Below are positions 13,953 through 26,121 of a stretch of 64,000 nt of DNA, piece after piece (the stretch's first letter is position 1; each line of letters starts with the position of its first letter). Origin of the DNA: Echinometra lucunter (Eukaryota; Echinodermata; Echinoidea; Camarodonta; Echinometridae); assembly GCA_029962745.1 (NCBI GenBank), contig CM057152.1:21339250-21403249 (forward strand), written 5' to 3'. The translations under genes and the position numbers were made by a program. The notes below the pieces were generated by a model, which saw only the letters and a program-made list of their open reading frames with translations, was not told where the DNA came from and searched no databases.

Positions 13953-16900
13953 CCTCTAAAAAAAAAAGGGGAAACTCAAGTATGATTGATTATATCTCAT
14001 CTGTCATGGAATAATCAATGATATGTTTAGTATGATTAGAAATTGTGCCTATTCTTCGTTAAAATGATACCCCAATTGCTATGATTTTTTAGCCGTGGAA
14101 TCAATGACACTTTTGTCCGCCTCTTCAGACCCTTGTTATCAAATCTGAAATCCTTGTGGTGAGAAATTCGACCAAAATATAGAATGCTTTGACCAAAATT
14201 GAGAAAGAATTTAGCACAAAAGCATGGCTTTATCAAAACAAAATCATGTCTAAATATACTTCAGCCCTACAGTGGCATATCAATGAAATGAAAGAGCTTC
14301 ATAAACCTTCTTGCTTGTTATGAAATTGGTCACAATTAACACAAATATTTCTGGAGATATAGCATTATTTTATGATTTTTGGCAAGGAAACATATCCTGT
14401 GGAACTGACAATGTGTATTTAAACTTTTGAGCCCTACTGTATTTGTGACCAATGCTCCCATATGTTAATCAGTTAATTTGTTGGGAAGGGTACTTCTGGT
14501 ATGCATAGCTCTGATATTGATCACCGTTAGTAATAATTTAGTGGATGCATTCTGATTCATCCCAGCATAAACCAACTCTTCAGACCCTGATATCGGTATC
14601 GATAGCAAACATCGATTGATATCAGCTATATGAGATAGGGAAAATTATCTGTAACCAGAAAGGTGTTGCTTACATCATGCTATCAACTTCTTAATGTTGA
14701 AATTGATCAATATTCCACATCCCCTGGATTAATCCTCCCTTCCTCCCTCCCAACACATAACAAACAAAATGAACAAATAAACAAACCCAAACTTCAAATA
14801 TACCCTCCTTACCTCAAGTCCATACTCTGTTTCTGGCTTTAGATCCTTTATTCTGAATGAAGTTGTATTCTGTTGGTGACAAAAGGCAAAGAGCTAAATG
14901 AAATTTATATAATCCTTCTTGATCTTTCACATGCCGTGAATACTTTTTTTCTAACTTTGGAGAAAATTCTTGACTTTAATCAAATAAAAACAAAGATTAA
15001 ACAAAGATATGAAACATTTTTTTACTGTCTGAAATCAAGTACAGAATAAGTCTTGGAATTTGCATGGTCCTAATTTTATTTTGTGACTAATTTGCATACA
15101 AAAGATAATAAAACGTTGGCTTGCATGGCTGTTTCAAGAAAAGACGACAAATACCAAGAGCAGAGTATTTTTTTAAATGGCGAAAACCTCTGAATGGCCT
15201 ACTCTGTAACTTAATGAAGGGTCAGTCCATGGGGTTGGATCAACTTTTGTGATTAATTACCATAACTGAAAAACAATGCCTTACTGAAAGGCAAGCAACA
15301 TTTTTCCAATACTAATTTCAACAAGAAAAGTGTGACCAGCTAAGTTAGAAGTACCCTTGGATCATGCTTTATTGAAATAACACTCATCAAAGTTTGTGTT
15401 AATGTTATATAAATGTGATGTCAATGTAATGGAGGTAAAAAAAGAAACGTGCTTCATAGTAAATCCATTACAGATTATCCAATGAAACAGTAGAAGGCAA
15501 TTATGTGTTCATTGCATCAAAAATGTTTCAAAAGAGGAGTTGATCATCACTCTTTAATGGATGAGCTCATGCCTCCGTTATGTGGACATTGCTGTACAGT
15601 ATGCCCAACCCTATGGACTGACCCTAAAATGGTATATCAACTCACCGCTGGTAGTCTCTCAGTTTTCGGATTATTATCGCGGTAATCGTAGAAAAAGCTC
15701 AAGACATTAGTGACCTCTTCATAGTAGATATCATAGTATTTTAGGCCATGCTCAAACTGTGGAAGAGAGGTCCATGTGACATCAGCATAGAAGGTTCCAG
15801 AGGACAAGTCTGCAGCTTCTGAAATGTTGACATCTTTCAGCCGTATCTGCACTATCCCTGTGTTATTTAAGAACAGGTACATGAAGAGTTTGTGCATTGC
15901 AAATGAAACCGGTAATTTACAAAAATAAATTTTCTAGGAAAGAAATTTTTTCTTGTAGGCCCACTGCTCTGTTCTAATTTATATTTTAGGAAATTTTTTT
16001 CTACATTTATCACACTCACCCAAATATTGGGAATATTGATGTAAATAGCTCCTCTAACTGAAAACTTATCAATCAGAAAACTTGTAAAGTGTTGGCAATT
16101 TGATGGTTCAAATATGACAGTTTAAGAGTTTTAACTCTTAAATAGTAAAATACAGTCGATTTCACATTGATCAGAATATTAAGAAACATTATGACCATAA
16201 GACAAAAAAGAAAGAAATCCTAATCAATACTCCAGACATGATTTCTATCAATATAAAAAAAGAAAAAAAATTGTCAACTGCTCCACTGAGAGTGTCCTGA
16301 AATGGAAAATAATTTTTCAAATTAACAATGTAGGACCACTTAAATCATTTATCACGTTTTGAAACATAACAAAAGAAAATTCTGTGACTTACTGAGATCT
16401 GTTTGTTTGACAATATTTCGAAAATGTTTTGTAATCCTCCTTGTCTCTAGACAGCCATCGGTACCATAGAGCTTGGGGAAAATAGAGAAAACAAAACGTG
16501 AAAAACCAGCATAAAGTACAACATCATGGTGAAAAGACAGAAAATGCTAGTACTACAAAGAGCTTTATAACCAATAGAGGTACAGTGTCACCTTTAGGAG
16601 ACACTTTTGCAGTATCTGTTGGTCCAGAAAGTTGGGCAGTACATATCATACATGAGCAGAAAGAGAAAAATGCACTGACAAATTTGAGCCCATTCCCATC
16701 GCTGTATGGTGTGGCATTCTCGAATTAGAGCAGTTTAAGTGTAACTAATCATTAAACTCTTTAAATTGGCAGCACAGTGAATAATATATAATCACTATTT
16801 CTGTGTTCAATATGGCAGTTTCCACTTAACTTTTACAATCATAATTCATTTCGGTTCATGTTATATCAATATTTATTTTTTCAAACTATGTAAGAGTGGA

Positions 16901-19900
16901 AAAAATAATATTTGTTGCCAATTTAAGGATTGAAGATGATTAATTTAGACCTCTAAAAAGCTCTGTACTTCTATGGGATAAAAGAAAAGGAGTGACAGTG
17001 AGGAAAGAAAGGAGGGAGGGGGTGGGGTAGAGAGAGACAGAGGGGTATCTCTTTTTGAATAAATCATACTGAAAATTAAATAATATATGAATATTGCATA
17101 ATGTTTGATATAACAAATTACTATTTACATTTACAGTATATCAGGCCTTTGATTGAGCAATTACTGCTTTTTCTAGGATATCCCCCCAAATTCCCATGAT
17201 AAATATATTCCATATTTTGCATTTTCTAACATCCATAAAGTTGGAAAGTCCCTTGTGCAAGTATTAAAACAAAGAGTGTGTACGCATTCTAATGGGTAAG
17301 CATTTAAATGTAAGTGAGGCTTAAACAGTGTAAACCACTGCAACATAGCTTGCATCTCTCACCAAGGGAGGGACCCGTTAACTTTTTTTCATTTCAAACA
17401 TTGAATAATACCACTAAAACACAAATTTGGTGAAAATTAGTCTTGACTTGGGCATTACCACAAAACTCATTTTGTGTCCTCAGGATGAGAAATGGTGTGT
17501 GTTTTCTTTCTTTCCTAATTCGATTCCTCTTCACTTAATGGTCTCAGCACTTACTTAGCACAGACATTAATAACGCTAGGAACAAACGAGAATGGGGCTT
17601 TTGACTGCTTTGCTAAAACACCTAGGGCTTTTAATGCCTCTTCAAATGTCATAAAAACCAGCAATTTATTTCTGACTTTCAGGAAAAGGGAGAAGAAACG
17701 ATCAAGTGGCTAATTTTCAAGCAAGAAAAGAGTTAGAAACACTGGGCTGTGCTTTGTTTTCATCTAGGAAAACAATAACAGAATAAGACTGACATCCAGG
17801 GTGTATCAATCAAATTCTTCCCAGAAAAATCAACATCTTTCTTCTAAAGATGATGATGAAATTCCATGGTAAAATCTTCTTCCATTTCAACAATCCTTCT
17901 GCAATTTGTCTACACAAAATGATTTTCTGAGCTAGAATTCAATCCTCCTATTTTTGAAAGATTTTAGCCTCTCTGTTAGAAATGTAAATCCTAAATGTTA
18001 TAACCAAAAAAAGAGAGCAGTATAAGATTCATGATTCAGGAGTAAAGAACTTTATTGTTTGATTGAAAATATGGAAAATTGTCCTCCACTGGAAAAAATA
18101 AGTTGACAGGAAAAGCATAAGAGTTACATAAATAAACAGTAAAAATGATGCATGAGAATATAAAAGAGAAAAATAAGAAGCAGCAGACTATAAAAAATCA
18201 ACACATATGAACATTATTGATATAACAAAATAAGTAGTATCATAAGTTGAATCCTGGGGGGGGGGTACTCAGATTTGGTTTGGATGGGGGTGTACAGCTG
18301 AAGCCTTGAAACCCATACCCATTTTTAAGGGTCATTTTGGCAGAAAAGGGTACCCATTATTAAGGATTTTCTTCCAAAAAGAGACCCATCTTTAAAGTTT
18401 CGTCAGCTCCATGCGCCACCACACAGCTTATCGCGCTATCGATCCCCTGTGATTTCTCGGTCTCGCGATCATACCCTGCCATCATGCACAACATGCACAT
18501 GGTACACAGTACCTTGTCTTGTCAATTTACACTGCTTGTGCTTACACACATACTTCGTATACACTGGACATGTTAGCAGAAACAGTCTATATAGACAAGA
18601 TAAGGTAGTTGTAGGGTTTCTAAGTAGTTAACATTTGCCTTCTCTGACGCACTGAATGAAGTGCACTATGAATCCTTGCGATCGCAGGCGAACTGTCCAA
18701 TATCAATACACACGGTCGGTGTCGGATTATAGCGTGCACGCCGTGGGCCCGTGGCTTGTTGCGTTTGTATTGTTCGTACGTACAGATGTTGACAGGCCTG
18801 AAATAGTGGGGCATGTTTAAGGATTATCCAGCTCAAAACCATACCCCATATTTAAGGATTTTTCTCAAAAAACGACCTATTAGAGCGGCACATCCCTGTA
18901 TGCCTTACACCTTGAGTATCCCCCCGGGGTTGAATTTTCAAATGCTTGAGCACTGACCATGGAAAACAAAAATGTAAAGGTATCTCTGTTGTACAAATCC
19001 CAGACAATGAAACAAAAATACACATCCAGATCCTAAGAGTTCTGTGATTGGAATTATAATTCAATGCAATCATGGTAAATTTAAGATATTTATCACTCTA
19101 GTGACAGTGGAGGGAACTATGTACCTACCCAAAACCTTAGATCCTCCTCTGTTTCATTAAGAGGTACTGTCAGGGTCACTGTAGTCCCATTCACCTGGAA
19201 GAAGAAAAAAAAAGAGATAGAAATATAAAAGAAAAACATTATAAAAACACAAAAATAATTTTCAAAAAATAAATAAACACAAAATATATATCTAGTAAAT
19301 TCAAAAGATAGAATGGCACATACTATTGTACACAAATGTCACAATACTGAGCTGTGCAGGATATTAAGGCCCATTTACAATTTTCATTCCAAAAAGAGAA
19401 TTGGCATGAAATTGATGAAGTATAGTCTCCCATTGTCTACGACCCCTACATGCTGACAGCTCCCCACACAACATTCACAGTGCATCAATGTGTTTGTTGC
19501 ACAGTAAAATTTGGTTTTACACTTGTGCAGGCACTGTATGATGCGGCTTCGACGCTGTTTTGGGGGACACAAAAACTAAGTTTTGACATTTTGATTGTAA
19601 AATACACCCACTTCATTGAGTTTTTATGGAATATCCTTCACATCATAACAGTTCCAGGATACAATCTTTCATATCATCTGGCAATAAATTCAAGTAGTGA
19701 AAGTTACTTGTTTTAGATTTCCCAAAACTATACACTATCTTGAAGCCCATCAAATATGGGTAATTCCATGAATTAGGGGACCAAGTTGTGACATTTTTGG
19801 TGTCCCAGTTACATAAGGAACTATGAACTATATACCATCCAAACTGTCATGAAACTAGTGTGAAGTCTCATCTTAGATGTAATGAATGCATATTTAGGGC

Positions 19901-22900
19901 CTACTGTTCAATATCTGGTAGAACAACTAAACTCTAACTGGTTTCAGGACAATTTTGATGGCCTCAGTAGTTCAAAGTTCCCTATGTAACTGGGACACCA
20001 AAAATATCGCAACTTGGACCCCTACTTTATGGAATCACTCATATTCATTTTTTTAACAACTAGGAATTGTCATAAACACTGAGATCCTACTCTTTAACCT
20101 GTTTAACATGAATTTAATTCAGAAAGACATGCATTGTCCATAGACCCCCAAGCCCAAGTTATCACAGGGTTAGTATCTAACAGGTTAAAGTGATTACACA
20201 ATGGTAAATTTTTTTTGATATATGATCGAGAATAGAATTCTAAGAAGAATAAAATTAAAAATTTGATGATCGAAATCAATGCATTTTGGCTAATTTTCTC
20301 ATAGAAAGTCAAGAGTTGAACAAAAAATTTGAGTATGAGGTATGACGTAAAAGTGGGTACCCAGCTTCGCACATTGCAGTTGTGCTGCTTGCTAGACTGT
20401 ACAATTTGTATTATACCTTGCGCGCATGCTAGAATTGCCCGACAAGGTACCCACTTTGACGTCATTTTGACGTCACAGTGGGTACCCAGTTGAAACTGGG
20501 TCACAGCTGAGGGGTCAAAAATATCCTGAAATCTTACATTTGGGGGTTTCCTTGGCAACATGACTTTTAAAAAAATTTTAGGCAGATGGTTTTCTGCTAA
20601 TAAAATCATGCTCTTTTAAATGAACTAACATTGTTTCAGCATTGGGTACCCTCTTTAACCTTAGTTTACAAGTTGAGCACTCAAGTGCACACTGATATTT
20701 ACTATAAGAGTATGCCCAATGAGCATTTCTCTCTTATGTTCAGTTTATATACTGAAAAGCCAAGGGAAATATCACACTGAAATGCCATCATAAATGACTA
20801 AAGCTCGCTTAATAGATTTCATATTGGAGCTAAAAATTCATCTTGAATTAACAGATGTGAGCAGTAACTTACCTCAAAATCAAAATCATGGTGATAATAT
20901 GAAGCGGCTGAAAATCCACGGTAAAAAGAAAACGATGCCTTGTATGATGTGATGGCATCTTCCCACCCTGAAAAAATATTAATAGGGAAAAATTGGATTA
21001 CAAGTGAGAAACAAACAACAATAACAACAACAACAAAATAAAGGATCAGTTTCAATTTGATATCAATTACATCTAAAAATCAACTGGAGGAAAAGGGTAA
21101 TTGTATGTCCTAGTACGTCAAGTGATAAAGAAGACACACGAAAATGACAAAAAGTTGAGGAAACTGGAAAGTCTCAATCTGATTCTGGTACCTCCACACA
21201 CAAAACAATTAATGTGAGAGAAAAAAATAGAGAATTTGAGGCAAACTGGAAGCTCATTTAGTGTGTCGAATGAGAAATTCCTTCTTCTATTTTGCTCATT
21301 TTCTACATTTCTTTGGCCATTTAAGAAGAAAAAAAATTGCAATTATCCCAGAAATAAAGTTTTTACAATAGCATTTCATAAAAACAACTTGGTTTTTGAA
21401 ACTCAGGAATAATGTCACATCCCAGTCCTGGGATATTTTGTATACAATGTATTCAATATGTGACCAGGCACCACAAAACCACCCAAAAAGTCACCAGATA
21501 TCAATTTTCAGTTAAAGTTTGATTCTGAAAGAGTAATATTCTTGAGAAATAAGGGTTTAAACTTTGCAGTCTATTGAAGCTCTCTGACTTGCAAGGTATT
21601 GTGCAAATGTGACAAAAGAAGGATTGGAATTCAATAGAAATTTCTATGAAGGGATTATCAGATTGTCCTAAAACTTGGCATACTAATTAAGCACATCCTG
21701 CTTATCATAGTGGAAAAGTATCAGTACAAGAAAATACTGTTTTTAAAAGTTATGGGAGATCAAAATGAGACGAGTATTCAGGGTCGTAAAAAAGAAAACC
21801 AATAGAACAAAATCAAAAGTAGGTCTACTAAAAACTGTCAAAAATACAACTTTTAGATAGTTTGGTGCCTCTGATTTTACAAATCACTTAGGAAAAAGTG
21901 TACCCTTACAGGAAATTTAACCATGAAAACCAAAAACAGGCTTAATTGAGTTCTAACTGAAAATCACAGAGTGCAACTTTTTGGTGGTTTTGTGGTGCCT
22001 GGTCACTATATACAGATACATATACACACACACACACCCACACCCTCACAGAAGATCTCAGTTACATCACTGATCAATGCACAGATGAAGATAGTTTACC
22101 TTCTGGATGCTGCCAAGACACTACAATAATTACATTTTCTTCTGTCTGATTTACTGTGTGCGTCACAGTAGATGAATCCACAGGCGGCAAAGTTTCTGAG
22201 TGGATGGAAAAAAAACCCAACATCATTAAACATAAGGAAATATAAGAAAATAACTGTCATGATTTGTCTTTATATTATACATCATACCATCTAGAATGGA
22301 ATTTATTTACTTTTTTGTTCTTCTGCACAAGAGCACCGACAGGAAATTCACTTCATGCTTAAGGGAAGAAAAATAAAATGACAATAAAACCTGTCCATCT
22401 TTGTCTTAGTCATATTGACAAGTATTTTGAAGGAAAAAAATCACTACCTTTACCTTTCCCACTACAATTATTCCACACTACCCCAGGGTTGAGACAAAGA
22501 GTTGTAGGTAAAATGCCTTGCCTGAGGACATGTCCACTGAGCAATGATTTTTAAACTCTTGAACATTTGATTGACAGGCAAGAGAATAAACAATATAGAA
22601 GGTTTAAGTACACTGGGTTCCAAAAAGAATACTGTATATAATGCTTCCACAGTGAATGAAGATAAAGCAACAGCCAACCTCTTTTTATTTTCTTTTACTG
22701 ATAAAATGGTCAAGATCTCCATCAAGAGTTTTGATGGGGAAAACCAAGCAATGGAAACTGTTGGAAACTGATGTTTTTACAGTAACTTCATCATACCTAG
22801 GACATGATTACATTGATTAACTGGTAAAAAATAGTAAGAACAGCACAAAATGGATAATGGAATTTGACATTTTAGAAAAAGCAGAAAGTGTTACAACTTA

Positions 22901-25900
22901 CTCCTTGAAAGGTTTATCTCGCTATAATCGCTTGCTCCATACTGATTGATTTCTGCTACAGAGAACCTGCTCTGACATTCATCTTTCTGTGTTAGTGTGT
23001 AAGAGGTCCCACTGGTCTGGAAAGAAATAGAGATAAAGTCTAAAGATTTAGAATAATAAGGACCACAACTGAGCATTTCACAAGGACATGTTAGTGTTAT
23101 AAATTTGCAACATATAACATCTTTGTCTGTTAGTGCATAACATATGAATAGCACCTGTTCCAGCATTCATCACTGAACAAATTGAAATTGAAAAATTATA
23201 TTGTACAAGGGAAATTCTGAACTACTATGTATCTCTGTGGAAAGTTAGTGAACTTATCATCAAGTCTATAATCCCCAAATCTCACATCAGATACCTGTGT
23301 TTAAGTACAACTAATATAACATAACGTTTGCCAATTGCTTTCGAACAGTTTCCTCATTAGAATTGCATGACCAGAACTTCAGTTTATCTTTTATATTCAC
23401 ACCAAGCTAAAATCTTTAGCCCTAATGATAATCACTGCAAACATGAAAGATGAACAAAGGAAAACTGGCAAAATATTTTCACAGGGCATCAAAAAAGTAC
23501 TGCCTTACAAATATTGCTTACCATCAGACTATTCAGTCTTTTACTCTATAAAGTATTTTTGAAAACACCAAAGGTGCAAGTTACCTATTAACAGTCTTGA
23601 AGTCTCATCACACTTGATGAATCTAGTGTATTCATATCTAAAACTACTTCTTACGAGATAGTACCGGTACTTTTTCCGAGGTGTATATACAATGGCATAT
23701 CCAGAAAAGAGTAAACATGGGGTTGAATCTTCCCCACATAGGGAAGAGGGTGGCAAGGAATGGATTATATTTGGGCAATCCAGAGAGCTGCATACCCATT
23801 GCATATTGCACTGATTTTTTCTGGCTTCCCAAATTCTATGCTGGATACGCCACTGTAATAAACATGTGCCATAATATCATTTATGTTATAAATGAAAGTA
23901 TAATGTCACTGATAAAGCAAAAACAGGTAATGATACCATGTTTACAAGATGCCACACTCGGTCATTGGGTAACTTCTGTTCGAGGAAATACACGGTACTG
24001 GCATTTTCAATTCCGTCTGACCACTGCAAGGTGACCTGACCAGGGATGGCCAAGTCTAATGTAAGTCTTGGTCTGTATTCTGTTGGTCCAATGAAAATTG
24101 AAAATAAATCCATAAATAAGTTTAGAAAAATCAAAATGCTTAGTGAAATCCTTTGGGAGCAAACATGAATATTCAGTCATGAGAAAGAAAGTCACTGTGA
24201 TTCAATTTAACAAAAAGAGTCACAGAGACCATTGTCATCATAGGAATTTCCTTCATTCAAAGCAAAAATACTCATTCAGTTAATCTAAAAACTGTTATCT
24301 AAGAAATATTAATTTCTTAATATATTTTTCTCTAATTAAACTTTTGTAAAGTATGAATATCTTTACGCTTACAAGCTGTTAAATTCTCATTTAAATAGTG
24401 CAACAATTCACCGAATTGAACTTCACTTCCTTTCATAATCATATGGGCAATTCCCCATGATTAGTAACGTTACATTTAAGCAAATTTTGATACTTTTTGA
24501 TACAGCTAATTCAATAGCTATTTCATCTGAAGTCCTAATCTTGTAAATATATATTCACCCTCCCCAGGTCTACAATACATTAAGAAATCAAAAGTAACTG
24601 AATAATATCAGAGATATTATGAGAACGTTTGACCACGGTTAGTAACGTTACCAAAAAAGGACATGAGAAAAAAACCTAAGTTTTTGAAAAAATAGTCCTC
24701 CTTACTGTGACATACCTCAAACTTAGAGCCATATCAGTTTTACTTCTTAAATGATGACAAATGTTTACCCTAATTTTTTAAAGAGTTTACCTCTCTATTT
24801 TTTTAAAGTAGAGACTAAAATCTTGGTTAGTAACGTTACGGTTAGTCACGTTACAATTTGTCCAGCACCACATATTTGAGATTTTTATACCTTTTCAGCA
24901 ACTTATTATTGAATACTTTCTTTCAGATTATCCAACTGAAAAATTCACAAAAGAAACAATATTTTTTCTGCCTCGGTCTAAAAAACTGTGTGTAGTCCCA
25001 TATATCTAACTTTTTGTGTGGTTCGGATTCTCCTATAAGAGGACTTTTAGACAAAAATTTTTTTGGGTGAGTATGAAACCCCTTTGTATCAACAATTTCT
25101 GTATGAATTTTAACCCCCCAAATTGACCTGAATTTAAGAAAGAGCAAAAATAAAGTTTTGGCCAATGTCCACTTAATCATGGAATTGCCCATATCCTAAC
25201 TCAATTACTGTCTCAATTCCCCCAACACGTCATAACAGAACAAATGGATATTCATGTAAAATAATTCATGAAGAATGGTTGCAAAATCAGTTTCTATGCT
25301 GCTGAGGAGTCTGCATTTACTTACCTTTCTGGTTAGTGCAGGGTGAATCGCAGTGAATCTGTCAAAATGACAATAAAAAAAAAAACATGCAAAATTGCAT
25401 TAAAGTTAAATAAAACAGTGCAATAAAACAAGGGGTAAAGAGAGAACTTAAGTTACAAACATGAATAAAGAAAATAATAATCAAGAAGAAAGAGAGAGAA
25501 AGAGAGAGAACATTAAAGAAAGCGAAGGAGAGGCAAGTTGGAGGAGAGACAGAGGGGGGGGGGGGAAATATGAAACAGAAGTTCAAATTACAGGGTCATC
25601 ATTTCACCAAAGCTATCTAACTGAGATATGAATGCAGACATAATCAACAACAAAAAAAAAGAAAGGTAGAGAGACAGAAAGAGAGAGAAAGAGAGAGAAA
25701 GAGAGAACTTAAGGAAGAAAAGGAATAAAGAAATAATCAAGGGAGAAATGGGAGAGAGAGAGAGAGAGAGAGAAAGGATATGAAAGAGTGCGATGGAGAG
25801 GTAGGTTGGAGGAGAGACAAAGGGAGAGGGGGAGGGTGGTAGGGAAGGAGAGGAGGGAGGAAGGGAGAGAAGGAGGAAAGAAGAAAGGGAGGTAAAAAAA

Positions 25901-26070
25901 TCACAATAAATCACAAAATGACACATAATGGGAGAGTGAAAAGAGAATGAAAAATATGAAACAGAAGTTCAAATTACAGGGTCATCATTTTACCAAAGCT
26001 ATCTTAATGAGATATGAATGCAGATGTAATCAACAACAACAACAACAACACAAAAGTCAATTGATGAGAA

Positions 26071-26121
<51 letters not shown>

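Noticed and set aside
25588..25926. Minus-strand frame rich in Ser/Leu/Pro/Phe
   Set aside because: It is the reverse reading of a GA-rich low-complexity tract.
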